From positions 141,861 to 205,860 of the forward strand of contig NZ_BSSQ01000003.1 of the NCBI RefSeq assembly GCF_030161375.1: a stretch of DNA of 64,000 nt. Reading direction: 5' to 3'. Below, in pieces: positions 57,795-64,000 of this stretch (positions within the stretch are counted from its first letter, which is position 1; each line of letters begins with the position of its first letter). The notes below the pieces were generated by a model that searched no databases, was not told the origin of the DNA, and saw only the letters and a program-made list of their open reading frames with translations. The position numbers were made by a program, and so were the translations under genes. The stretch comes from Paenibacillus glycanilyticus. GTDB lineage: Bacteria > Bacillota > Bacilli > Paenibacillales > Paenibacillaceae.

Positions 57795-57843
57795 ATTAAT
57801 CCCCCACAAATTCAACCTTCCCATAAACTATAGCATATATTTC

Positions 57844-57872
57844 CACGCTAAACTCCCAGTTAGCTTCATGAA
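57844..57872 (-). repeat. Cassette-type A box (repeat 7)
   Basis: An A box with GCTAA/TTAGC halves and no clear hairpin. From here to 58059 I see no minus-strand gene; a small hairpin AACCTTGA/TCAAGGTT at 58025-58042, followed by T's on the minus strand, could be the terminator for the gene at 58180. Confidence 0.6.
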
Positions 57873-58059
57873 GTCTTGTTTGACTTTACTTTATTCAAAT
57901 TACCTAACTCACTCAAATATTGATAACAAAACCACTTAATAAGGTGATTTGATTGTCGCGAGCGTAGTATAAGGGATTTTCACGTCAAAATAAAAACGAA
58001 AAAAATACGTACAAATGAAAAAGAACCTTGATTTCTCAAGGTTGTAGATCGGGATTATT

Positions 58060-58209
58060 ATGTTGGCAACTGATCAAATGATTGGCCAAACTTTTCATGA
58101 CACTTTAAATTACGTGGTACGTTCACAAGATGTCAGAAACGGAATTGACAAAGCCATTCACCCATACTACAAAACATTCCTAATCGATAATGAAAAAATC
58201 ATCAAATGA
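58060..58209 (+). CDS. Orphan 49-codon ORF on the opposite strand
   Basis: An ATG at 58060 (GGGATTATT upstream, weak) opens a frame of 49 codons with ordinary amino-acid composition, MLATDQMIGQTFHDTLNYVV onward to NEKIIK. It runs against every other gene in the array and overlaps the 3' end of the gene at 58180 by 30 bp. It may be a small gene, a remnant, or chance. No family is recognised. Confidence 0.3.
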   Translation: MLATDQMIGQTFHDTLNYVVRSQDVRNGIDKAIHPYYKTFLIDNEKIIK

Positions 58210-58524
58210 GAGCCCATCCAATGTGAAGAGACATGTATATACACCGAGATTCTTATCTTGATATATTATGTAGACATAGGATTCTGCATAATCAAAACCA
58301 TAATTTCGTACAGGGAAGTCCCTTTTTTCATCCCAGGAATCAATGTATAGTTCGATTTTATTTACCTGAACTTTTAAGGATTTAAATTCAAAAGTATCAC
58401 CAAAGACTTCTCTAAACTCCTCAGGTTCTTCCTTCATGTAGCTATAGAAGTTAAGCCAAAAAAATTCAATTGTTCTCTGTTCTATCTGGTATTTGTCTAC
58501 CCATTCTAATAAGTTAATGTTCAT
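58180..58524 (-). CDS. Hypothetical acidic protein, coupled to upstream gene
   Basis: A 114-residue acidic protein rich in Phe, Tyr and Asp (KIELYIDSWDEKRDFPVRNY; YIIYQDKNLGVYTCLFTLDG), likely alpha/beta. The start codon ATG at 58524 overlaps the stop of the upstream gene as ATGA, so the two are translationally coupled and probably function together. The size and acidity recall immunity proteins of contact-dependent toxin systems, but that is only a resemblance. Confidence 0.6.
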   Translation of the reverse strand: MNINLLEWVDKYQIEQRTIEFFWLNFYSYMKEEPEEFREVFGDTFEFKSLKVQVNKIELYIDSWDEKRDFPVRNYGFDYAESYVYIIYQDKNLGVYTCLFTLDGLSFDDFFIID

Positions 58525-58940
58525 GGACTGGACCGCCAACATAAATTGGTTTTGCCATCCCAAAGATCATTTAAGTGGTTCCACCATTTTAATGACTCTT
58601 GTTTTAAATATTGATTAAAGACATTCGTATTTATTTCATTATTTAGTAATCTATTTTGTAAATCTTCCAATAATCCAATTGATGCAGCCTCTTTAACAAA
58701 ATCATCGCCATTTGTAAGCAACAATTCAATTACATCAAACACTGATGGAAACTCACTTATTTTATTGTGTTTATACAAATCAACAAAATAAGTAGCGAAA
58801 TTAGCTAAATCAATATATAGTAACTGTTCATCTCCATTCTTATAATTTTTCTGAACATATTCATCCCACTGTTTTTTATAAGATGGACACGCTTGGAGAA
58901 TTAATTCCATTACTTTGCTTTTAGAGATTTCTTTTTTCAC
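58521..58940 (-). CDS. Hypothetical helical protein (DUF7674-like)
   Basis: A 139-residue all-helical acidic protein. The pattern CPSYKKQWDEY..LYIDLANFATYFVDL..FPSVFDVIELLLTNGDDFVKEAASIGLLEDLQN resembles a group of immunity-like proteins (DUF7674 type). AGGTAGGTGTACA precedes a GTG at 58940; the longer frame to 58982 begins with TTG and lacks a site. It is coupled to the gene at 58180 by a four-base overlap. No toxin gene is adjacent. Confidence 0.6.
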   Translation of the reverse strand: MKKEISKSKVMELILQACPSYKKQWDEYVQKNYKNGDEQLLYIDLANFATYFVDLYKHNKISEFPSVFDVIELLLTNGDDFVKEAASIGLLEDLQNRLLNNEINTNVFNQYLKQESLKWWNHLNDLWDGKTNLCWRSSP

Positions 58941-59022
58941 TGTACACCTACCTTTTGGAGTAAAATGATTCAAATTTTCCAAGTCACGACGCGTAAATCA
59001 TTTTGCTTCGATTTTACCATGG

Positions 59023-59114
59023 ATAACTGCCTATAAGTGGAATAAAAAATGGAGCTGCTGCCACCGGCAAACTGCTCCAAAATGCGTTAAGCTAATGTCT
59101 CGTGTTAGTTCAAG
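59023..59114 (-). repeat. Cassette-type composite repeat 8
   Basis: A B box at 59023-59045, an imperfect hairpin with GGAGC...GCTCC arms at 59051-59078 followed by T's on the minus strand, and an A box at 59084-59114. Confidence 0.75.
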
Positions 59115-59189
59115 TTTATGTTTTTTTCATGACTGACTCACTTGCCCTTACTGAAAATGATTAATAAGTATAGAAATTTTTATCTGAAG

Positions 59190-59762
59190 CTACTCAGTAT
59201 CTTTAAATCTACTGTACTCTTTTTTAACGCCTTGCATTTGAGTGATATGACGCTGAGCATGCTGACATAAAAAGTAGATATACTGGTAAACATCAATTTT
59301 TCCTAGATTATTTACTGTCATTGTGGTCTTATATAATATTCCTTCACCGTTTGGTATTTCGTTAAGTATTTCTAAGCATTCACTTATCTGATCGTCTAAT
59401 AATGTTCTAACTTCAATTAATGTTTTTTCGCCTTTTGGCTCCATATGCTCTGGTCGGATCCACGTAAAAGATTTGTGCTCTGCAATCATTTTAAGTTTCC
59501 CTAAATTACTTTGATAACTAGTTAATTCTTGAGTCAGATCGACCTTCAAGGAAAGTTCTTTAGCCTTTTTCTTGCCTTTACGAATCAGAATTAACAAGAA
59601 TTGATTAGTTAATGTAACATGTTCTAGAATTTGCTCAATACTCCATCCTATAGCAGGTCTATAACTAAGCAGCTCTGGACTTAAATCAAACCATGCATGG
59701 TATTCCTGCAAAGTTCGTGAAAGATCATAGCCTATGAACTCAATGGTTTGCTTTACAGTCAT
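59190..59762 (-). CDS. DinB-superfamily protein
   Basis: A 190-residue four-helix protein of the DinB_2 type: WSIEQILEHVTLTNQFLL gives the first metal His, and YFLCQHAQRHITQMQGVKK the C-terminal pair. It is probably a metal-dependent thiol transferase or stress protein. GGCGGGAAGAATA precedes the ATG. It has little similarity to the DinB-like protein at 55322, so it is unlikely to be a local duplication. Confidence 0.8.
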   Translation of the reverse strand: MTVKQTIEFIGYDLSRTLQEYHAWFDLSPELLSYRPAIGWSIEQILEHVTLTNQFLLILIRKGKKKAKELSLKVDLTQELTSYQSNLGKLKMIAEHKSFTWIRPEHMEPKGEKTLIEVRTLLDDQISECLEILNEIPNGEGILYKTTMTVNNLGKIDVYQYIYFLCQHAQRHITQMQGVKKEYSRFKDTE

Positions 59763-59845
59763 TATTCTTCCCGCCTTCGAGTAATTTCAGAAACGTCTTA
59801 TTCAAGAACTCTACAAATTATTTGTACCTGATATATTCGTGAAGT

Positions 59846-59874
59846 GATTGAACTATCCTCCGTTAGATTAATGG
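59846..59874 (-). repeat. Cassette-type A box (repeat 9)
   Basis: An A box with GAACTATC/GTTAGATT halves, 12 bp after the stop of the membrane-protein gene. No clear hairpin follows. Confidence 0.6.
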
Positions 59875-59885
59875 CTTTACCTCAT

Positions 59886-60488
59886 TTACTGTCCCGCCCC
59901 GCCTATGGGATTTCCATTTTTATCATAGTACGTTACTGTTATCGGTTCTGGCTTTAATTCATTTTTAAGTGGGTTATATCCACCGCTTCCGTACCACTCA
60001 TGAATTCTGTATTTTTCACTTCGAACAAACCAGTTTTTATAGTCGTAGTAATACACATCTACATCCAAAAACGCACTTACTTCGGCAATCATTTTTGTGC
60101 CATCCCGCTCAACCATCTGCTCCTCGATACTGGCAGTATAAAATATTGAAATGAAACACCCCAAATAACCTCCAAAGCCAACAGCTGCCAACAGTGCTAT
60201 CGTCCCAACAGTACGAATCAACACAGTGAACCTTTTCTTGTACATTTGTAGACAAGCTATAAGTCCACAAGAAAATGCGGCAACCAAAAGTAGCAACAGG
60301 AAAAAGCCTACCGAAATGACCCAATGACGATAAGTAAGTCGGAACGCAGCCAGTATTAATGATGAAGCTATTGCGAAGAAAACAACGGCGGCTATTAACA
60401 GTAAGGTTATGAGTGTGAATTTAACCCTCCCATTTTGCTTTTTAAACCAGTGAATTGGAACAATAAGGGATGCTATTTCCTTTACCAC
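59886..60488 (-). CDS. Membrane protein of unknown function
   Basis: A 200-residue protein with three predicted membrane helices (about 23-47, 56-78, 88-112) and a C-terminal domain of about 85 residues rich in Tyr (DVDVYYYDYKNWFVRSEKYR; PITVTYYDKNGNPIGG). The start is a GTG at 60488 with a weak site, so the true start is uncertain. Family not recognised. Confidence 0.6.
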   Translation of the reverse strand: MVKEIASLIVPIHWFKKQNGRVKFTLITLLLIAAVVFFAIASSLILAAFRLTYRHWVISVGFFLLLLLVAAFSCGLIACLQMYKKRFTVLIRTVGTIALLAAVGFGGYLGCFISIFYTASIEEQMVERDGTKMIAEVSAFLDVDVYYYDYKNWFVRSEKYRIHEWYGSGGYNPLKNELKPEPITVTYYDKNGNPIGGAGQ

Positions 60489-60866
60489 CTTTCACACGAC
60501 ATTGCCTTTGGAGGTCTACTTCGAGCAGGTATCGGTCTATCCCCTAAATATACTCCCAGTATTTAGACGTATTTCCGTGGAGTTTGTTACGTTATCCTGC
60601 CCGTAAGTTAAGAAAACGACAGCTCATCATATGATAAGCTGCCGTCGTGCTGCCTTGAACTATCGTTTCCTCGTTAGTTCCCTATCTCCATCCCTCTTGC
60701 TCCCACTTCATCCATTTCTTCAAGTTAACTATAGGATGAAATCCTGCGAATTCATGAGTCTGAGTGAGGAAATTGAATCATTTCGAGGGAGCGTAATGAA
60801 CTAACGAGAGCCGCGGTGAATACAGTGGGATATGATGTTGCTAACCTATTTGAAGTGATCCTCAAA
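60489..60866. other. Gene-free stretch holding repeat 10
   Basis: This 378-bp gap contains composite repeat 10 and no open frame that I would call a gene. The part from 60683 to 60866 shows neither hairpin nor promoter that I trust, and it may be the degraded remains of a gene. Confidence 0.5.
60591..60682 (-). repeat. Cassette-type composite repeat 10
   Basis: A B box GTTATCCTGCCCGTAAGTT at 60591-60609, a hairpin ACGAC...GTCGT at 60616-60648 with an inner ATCAT/ATGAT, and an A box with GAACTATCG/CGTTAGTTC halves at 60654-60682. Confidence 0.78.
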
Positions 60867-61202
60867 TTACCTGATTTCATATTTAAGAAAGTCATTTAAT
60901 TTATCTATTTTATCTGTTACGAATTCGATATCATGTTTTTTCTCTCTGATTAGTACATATAAAGGTGCAGAAGAAATATTTACTCTTTCTTCAATCTCTG
61001 GCATCCCATTTGTAACTATATTTATCCTATGCTTTGGATCTTCGAGTCCTTCAATTGGAACATCATAGTTTATTGTTCTGTTATAGACGAGCAGAAGATA
61101 TTTGGGTTTCTCAAACAAACCTGTAAGAATTATGTAGATAGCATAACTAGCAGCAATAGCCAAACCTGTACGGTATAAGTATTTATTTATCGAGTTTTTC
61201 AT
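60867..61202 (-). CDS. Small membrane-anchored protein
   Basis: A 111-residue protein with one N-terminal membrane helix (about 12-28, GLAIAASYAIYIILTGLF) and a soluble part of about 80 residues with LYVLIREKKHDIEFVTDKID. AAAGGACTAATA precedes the ATG. No clear family. It is flanked by repeats 10 and 11. Confidence 0.55.
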   Translation of the reverse strand: MKNSINKYLYRTGLAIAASYAIYIILTGLFEKPKYLLLVYNRTINYDVPIEGLEDPKHRINIVTNGMPEIEERVNISSAPLYVLIREKKHDIEFVTDKIDKLNDFLKYEIR

Positions 61203-61294
61203 TATTAGTCCTTTCGTTAGTATTTACGTCAGCTTTAAACAGTTAGTCTGCTAACTTCTTATTCTACGTGCTTAAAATATTCGCAATTTGTTTT

Positions 61295-61389
61295 AACTAA
61301 CCTGCGCATAAGATCACGAACCAGCAGCCCCTTTTTAATCAGAGCTACCTGCGTGTACATTCAATTATCGTTTCCCAATAGCTTAATCC
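61295..61389 (-). repeat. Degenerate cassette-type repeat 11
   Basis: A weak B box at 61295-61315, a poor hairpin, and a good A box with CAATTATCG/AATAGCTTAA halves at 61358-61389. From 61390 to 61482 nothing else is seen. Confidence 0.6.
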
Positions 61390-61482
61390 ACTAAACGCAT
61401 TGTTTACGTTCACTATATCCTCAACAATTAGTTCAATGGCATCAACGCTGGATCCCACTTTTTATACTATGCGGAACAGATT

Positions 61483-62328
61483 TTAATACTTACTTGGATT
61501 CAGCTCCTTAAACTTATGAGAGTAATGCTTCTTATCAATGAATCCGACGTAATTAAGTCCAATACACGGAGATAAATCTCCACCTAGTACGTTTGTATCA
61601 ATAAAGCTGATGGAACTTAAAAGCGGCAGATTTTGAACAAAATCCAATGATTTAATTTCACCACACTTAGTAAGTTTCAAATGCTCGAGCTTCTTTAATT
61701 TCGCAATAAACTGATGATTCTCAAGTCTGGAACAAGACTCCAAGTAAAGGGCTTCTAGGTTATCAGGTAATTCATCAAGTAAGGATAGTCGACGTAAATA
61801 ATAAAGCTCCAGTTTTTTCATTTTAGTATATACTTTTGAGCCTTTTAAGGAACTGATTGAGGCTTGAGTTAACCGAAGTGATTCTAAATTATTCAATTCG
61901 ATTAATTCTCCCAAATCCCCATTTGTACTTTTAAATTTAGTTAACTCTAAATGTTTAAGTTGCTTTAGTGTAACTAAGTTTTTTAGCTTATTATTATAGA
62001 TTGCTGCAAACGCTTGGAGTTCCTTGAAAGGCGACAAATCAAAATCAAATTTCAGTTCTGTGAAGGACAAGACTTTCAACTGAGAGAGTTTATATATCCC
62101 TGCTAGATCTGTAATTCGTTCAGTATCAATATCCAACTCTAGGATATGTTTACAATCATTCAGAAATTCTAAGTCAGTACCTTTGTAATAAGTTGATAAT
62201 ATGGACAGCTTACTTATGTCTCGCTCATTTAAATAATCTAAGCATCGTGCTATATTATCTCCATCTAAAATGAGAGTGTCGAATAAATTGTTCTCAATAA
62301 ATTTGAAGCCATCTCTGATAGCTACCAT
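61483..62328 (-). CDS. Leucine-rich-repeat protein
   Basis: A 281-residue protein made of about nine irregular leucine-rich repeats of 20-24 residues (LKVLSFTELKFDFDLSPF; LKHLELTKFKS; LESLRLTQASISSLKG; LEALYLESCSRLENHQF; LEHLKLTKCGEIKSLDFV). It has no signal peptide, membrane helix or catalytic domain, so it is probably a cytoplasmic binding protein. GGTGAACATTT precedes the ATG. Its partner is unknown. Confidence 0.75.
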   Translation of the reverse strand: MVAIRDGFKFIENNLFDTLILDGDNIARCLDYLNERDISKLSILSTYYKGTDLEFLNDCKHILELDIDTERITDLAGIYKLSQLKVLSFTELKFDFDLSPFKELQAFAAIYNNKLKNLVTLKQLKHLELTKFKSTNGDLGELIELNNLESLRLTQASISSLKGSKVYTKMKKLELYYLRRLSLLDELPDNLEALYLESCSRLENHQFIAKLKKLEHLKLTKCGEIKSLDFVQNLPLLSSISFIDTNVLGGDLSPCIGLNYVGFIDKKHYSHKFKELNPSKY

Positions 62329-62395
62329 AAATGTTCACCATCGCTCTCATTTATTGAACTCATCCTTTTTATAATAATTTTCGACCACATATTGG

Positions 62396-62493
62396 AATAA
62401 ACCTGCCCTTTAGCTTAATAAAAATAGAGCAGTTGCCGTTGTGACAAACTGCTCCTAGCTGGCTGAACTAACGTTCCCAGATAGCGTATTAAT
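62396..62493 (-). repeat. Cassette-type composite repeat 12
   Basis: A B box CCTGCCCTTTAGCTTAATAA at 62402-62421, a hairpin GAGCAGTT/AACTGCTC at 62427-62454 followed by T's on the minus strand, and an A box at 62461-62493. Confidence 0.8.
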
Positions 62494-62518
62494 TTACTGC
62501 AGACTTATTTCTCGCAGA

Positions 62519-62941
62519 TTATAGCTTCTGCATCGCTGTTTGAAGCTCAACGTCGAACTTGTCAACGTTACCGGCTTTGGAGAAATATATGACCAACGCA
62601 TTTCTCCCCAAATAACCTTCGATAGAAGTGGGTGTTTTTACTTTAAATTTACCGCTAATTTTTGTGGCTGCTATTTTAGCATCGTTTTCCGAATCAAAAA
62701 TATATATATAAATTGAATCTGGCTTAACTGGACTTATTATATCGAATAAGTTTGGTTTTACACCGTCAAAAGCATCAGAATCATTGTTTACTTGACCTTT
62801 AGAAATTAACTCAGGTCCTTCAGATTGAATTTCTTGAATAACTTCATCTAACGTTACTTTACTTGCTTCTTTCTCTTTGTTAGCGCAGCCTGTAGCAACG
62901 ACCACAAGTACAAGGAGTAGAACAATCATTCGAAAACTCAT
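62519..62941 (-). CDS. Predicted lipoprotein
   Basis: A 140-residue lipoprotein: signal MSFRMIVLLLVLVVVATGC with lipobox Cys 19, then a soluble domain with a beta-alpha-beta pattern (DSIYIYIFDSENDAKIAATK; NALVIYFSKAGNVDKFD). It is surface-anchored. GGAGGAAAATTA precedes the ATG. Family not recognised. Confidence 0.65.
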   Translation of the reverse strand: MSFRMIVLLLVLVVVATGCANKEKEASKVTLDEVIQEIQSEGPELISKGQVNNDSDAFDGVKPNLFDIISPVKPDSIYIYIFDSENDAKIAATKISGKFKVKTPTSIEGYLGRNALVIYFSKAGNVDKFDVELQTAMQKL

Positions 62942-63021
62942 TAATTTTCCTCCAAATGGTATCTAATAAATGTGATATTAGCATGGGAAGCATTAGATTT
63001 AAAATTATAATTTCTTCCATT

Positions 63022-63120
63022 TAAACTGCCCTTCAGCTTAATAAAAAAAGAGTAGCTGTCCTTTTGAAAAACTTCTTCTCCTGGATGGCTGAACTAACGT
63101 TCTTCGTTAGCTTAGTAGCC
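63022..63120 (-). repeat. Cassette-type composite repeat 13
   Basis: A B box CTGCCCTTCAGCTTAATAA at 63026-63044, an imperfect hairpin followed by T's on the minus strand, and an A box with CTAACG/CGTTAG at 63087-63120. The stop codon of the kinase gene is the TAA inside the A box. Confidence 0.78.
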
Positions 63121-63661
63121 TGTTAGTATCTATTTTCTCGATGATAACGTTTATAATCTCGGCTACTGTTAGTGTTCCGTCTACAATAATATCACTATCA
63201 GGCTTTATCGAATTCAGCATCTCAAGGTAACCGCGTCTTCCATGAAGAATATAATTACTCATTTCAGCAATAATATCTTCCGCCGTTGAACCATGATGAT
63301 CTCTAATTAACCGACGAGCCATTGCAATATCTAGAGGAGTATCAATAAAAACAGCAAGGTCAATTAAGTCTTTTGTATCACTGTGTTTATATGCAAAAGG
63401 AAAATCTAATACAACATAATCTAATGACTCGGTAAATAGGGACTTCAAATCTCTAATTAGAGGAGTTAAGTTCCATTCATCATAATTTGCACCATTATCA
63501 ACCCAGTTGATAATATCTTCGGGTCCATCGAAATCATATTCATCAAAATACAGACCTTTTGAATTTTGTAGTGTGGCGTTAAGTCGGGTAGTAATGGTTG
63601 TTTTTCCCCCACCAGAGACCGCTGCAATAGCAATAACTAACGGTTGTTTTCCTTTTTCCAT
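63107..63661 (-). CDS. Uridine-kinase-like P-loop NTPase
   Basis: A 184-residue P-loop kinase of the uridine/nucleoside-kinase type. Walker A AAVSGGGKT at 13-21, an acidic FDEYDFDGPED segment near 39-49 that may hold the phosphate acceptor site, Walker-B-like DYVVLDFPF near 85, and an Arg-rich LID (MARRLIRDHHG). AAGGGGTGTTAT precedes the ATG at 63661. Its TAA stop falls within the repeat A box. The substrate is unknown; a nucleoside, sugar or antibiotic is possible. Confidence 0.7.
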   Translation of the reverse strand: MEKGKQPLVIAIAAVSGGGKTTITTRLNATLQNSKGLYFDEYDFDGPEDIINWVDNGANYDEWNLTPLIRDLKSLFTESLDYVVLDFPFAYKHSDTKDLIDLAVFIDTPLDIAMARRLIRDHHGSTAEDIIAEMSNYILHGRRGYLEMLNSIKPDSDIIVDGTLTVAEIINVIIEKIDTNRLLS

Positions 63662-63715
63662 ATAACACCCCTTCACTGGCTCAAATCTTTTCAAAATATA
63701 TTCGTGGAAATTATT

Positions 63716-63814
63716 GTGTTATCCTGCCCGTTACTTCAACAAAGACCGGCAGCGGTTCTCTGATCTACTGCCGGTCTTTGTTTTAAACTAATGTTCTCCG
63801 ATAGTTCAATATGC
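63716..63814 (-). repeat. Cassette-type composite repeat 14
   Basis: A B box GTTATCCTGCCCGTTACTTC at 63718-63737, a perfect 15-base hairpin AACAAAGACCGGCAG at 63738-63782, and an A box at 63783-63814. It shows that the array runs on towards the right end of the window. Confidence 0.8.
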
Positions 63815-63965
63815 TACAAATTAGGAAACCTGTGTATGACTTCATAAATAATTTCATATAAACTGATAAGCAATTACAATTATTAAACTTAGAATAATAA
63901 GTAAGACTCCACCAATCCTTGTTATCAAAATATAAAAATTAGAAGGTTCGGTCGCATCATTGGGA

Positions 63966-64000
63966 CTGACCCCATAGAGTGAGACAAATTAAAACACCTT
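63966..64000. mobile_element. Possible end of an IS3-type element, cut by window edge
   Basis: The last bases read TGACCCCATAGAGTGAGACA and on, a style I associate with terminal repeats of IS3-family elements. No coding part is visible inside the window. The 150 bp before it, from 63815, hold no gene. Confidence 0.35.

Noticed and set aside
54335..63814. CRISPR array
   Set aside because: The repeats are far apart, separated by whole genes, and contain variable hairpins; no short uniform spacers and no cas genes.
54335..63814. Classical integron attC sites
   Set aside because: No inverted RYYYAAC/GTTRRRY pair could be fitted to the A and B boxes; these are direct, not inverted, and no intI gene is visible. 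An integron-like system of another type remains possible.

Overview
The window looks like a chromosomal piece of a Paenibacillus-type organism (Firmicutes, Paenibacillaceae). GC is moderate, ribosome binding sites are strong (AGGAGG or GGAGGTGA types), and GTG and TTG starts are common. It carries SLH-anchored surface protein, Isd/NEAT heme uptake, YesS-type sugar regulators, plant-polysaccharide hydrolases and an inositol operon, a mix typical of that genus. No rRNA, tRNA, CRISPR array or complete phage was seen.

Layout. 1-2100: a MarR-haloalkane dehalogenase pair facing a quinone-reductase-like flavoprotein across a promoter with repeated GAAACA elements. 2135-6141: a run of small accessory genes, all on the minus strand (acetyltransferase, PP2C phosphatase, cupin, P-loop kinase, lipoproteins), one of them interrupted by an in-frame amber codon. 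6221-13550: a rhamnogalacturonan/pectin oligosaccharide module (two permeases, binding lipoprotein, GH105 hydrolase) with a YesS-like AraC sensor-regulator and cre-like sites. 13661-20988: a heme locus made of HssS, HssR, an IsdC-like NEAT protein, an IsdG-type heme monooxygenase, a small secreted NEAT-like protein and a NEAT+SLH surface protein, with two near-perfect Fur boxes. 21009-30270: a VanZ-like protein, then a LacI regulator and the iolB-G-A-C-E-D operon converting myo-inositol towards acetyl-CoA.

30288-36286: two GH43 arabinan/xylan enzymes on either side of katG. 36330-43870: two shrunken IS1182-like elements in the same orientation flank a block with a WYL regulator, an SDR oxidoreductase, and an ssuB-ssuC-ssuA-flavin monooxygenase operon for organosulfur use, preceded by a terminator-type leader hairpin. 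43885-54022: a GAPDH, an esterase, a DoxX gene with two matching operators, a YjfB-like small protein, a GltC-like/gdhA divergent pair, a sulfatase and a two-component system.

54340-63814 is the most unusual part. Roughly fourteen short, AT-richer, functionally unrelated minus-strand genes (HAD phosphatase, two DinB-fold proteins, zinc-ribbon protein, lipoproteins, LRR protein, nucleoside-kinase-like protein, unknowns) are separated by copies of one composite repeat. The repeat has a B box (CCTGCCCGTTAGYTTAA-like), a terminator hairpin of varying sequence, and an A box (an imperfect CTAACG...CGTTAG palindrome) lying at or over the stop codon of the preceding gene. The arrangement resembles a gene-cassette array, but it lacks canonical integron attC boxes and no integrase is visible. 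It is the best candidate here for an undescribed system. All functional statements come from reading the sequence and family knowledge; no database search was run.
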